A DNA stretch of 64,000 nt from Myoxocephalus aenaeus (lineage: Eukaryota > Chordata > Actinopteri > Perciformes > Cottidae), in contig JBAMJR010000622.1 in assembly GCA_038501785.1 (NCBI GenBank), forward strand, positions 37,501-101,500, in the 5' to 3' direction. This document shows positions 63,640 to 64,000 of the stretch, one piece after another. The notes beneath the pieces were generated by a model that saw only the letters and a program-made list of their open reading frames with translations, did no database searches and was not told where the DNA came from. A program made the translations under genes and the position numbers. How positions within the stretch are numbered: position 1 is the first letter of the stretch; each line of letters starts with the position of its first letter.

Positions 63640-64000
63640 AACCTATATATATATAAATAAATGTATAAATAAATGAGTATTTAAATAAATACATATATAA
63701 ATAAGTACATAAATAAATAAATATGTATTTAAATATTATGTATATAAATACATAATTAAGTAAATCAATAAATATATAAATAAATGTAGACATGGATCAA
63801 TAAATATTATGTATATAAATAAGGAAATCAATAAATATATAAATAAATGTAAATAAATATTTAAATAAGTACATCAATAAATATATAAATACATGTAGAC
63901 ATACATACATGAATAAATAAATGTAGAATTAAATACATAGATATTTAAAGAAATGTAATAATAAGTATACATGAATAAAAAAATAAGTATATACAAAACT
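63640..64000. repeat. AAATAAATATATAAAT-type AT-rich repeat to the window end
   Basis: Degenerate tetranucleotide-like repeats (TAAATAAATATATAAATAAA) continue past the window end. No coding signal. Confidence 0.7.

Overview
The window reads as nuclear DNA from a ray-finned fish, most likely a percomorph teleost. Coding exons are GC-rich and carry canonical GT-AG introns. They sit in AT-rich DNA crowded with CA/GT, GA and TA microsatellites and long minisatellites. By eye, about a third of the window is tandem repeat. No prokaryotic, organellar or viral gene was recognised. I worked by reading and hand-checking splice phases, so exon borders are predictions.

Five protein genes are supported, all on the + strand. 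(1) 692-2529: the last three coding exons of a tenascin, best matching tenascin-X (tnxb), with its 5' part outside the window. (2) 6967-13071: a LIM-homeodomain factor of the Lhx2/Lhx9 (apterous) group, two LIM domains plus a homeodomain. (3) 16220-16882: a QRFP/26RFa RFamide neuropeptide precursor ending GGFGFRFG-RKR, with a proximal promoter and a non-coding first exon. (4) 22285-35901: a complete nine-exon MHC class I heavy chain of 403 codons, best matching the teleost Z lineage. (5) 40183-52013: a zhx1-type gene (963 codons), with two zinc fingers, five homeodomains and an acidic tail, split by five introns. From about 53.3 kb to the end I see no gene, only repeats and two arrays of CTCF-like motifs.

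Repeats by region: a CT-rich 1.9-kb array (3.3-5.2 kb); a 27-bp array in the lhx gene (9.3-10.0 kb); a 68-bp satellite at 14.3-15.2 kb that reappears inverted in MHC intron 2 (25.4-27.1 kb); a 21-bp array after qrfp (16.9-18.5 kb); 50-bp and 17-18-bp arrays filling MHC intron 3 (27.4-32.8 kb); arrays in four of the five zhx1 introns; a dispersed element with a 35-bp satellite at 8.1-8.7 kb and, inverted, at 47.8-51.4 kb, the second copy split by a 1.25-kb hAT-type element with a perfect 8-bp target duplication; and a 14-15-bp satellite (54.2-56.5 kb) shared with zhx1 intron 4.

The genes do not form a pathway; what they share is location. Tenascin, Lhx2/9 and QRFP relatives also lie on the human chromosome 9q33-34 arm of the MHC paralogon, while TNXB lies in the human MHC itself. 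The order tnxb - lhx2/9-like - qrfp - class I may therefore preserve an MHC-side set of ohnologues that tetrapods lost. The most notable non-genic signals are two same-orientation CTCF-like arrays downstream of zhx1, and the tendency of minisatellites here to start at, or even include, splice sites.
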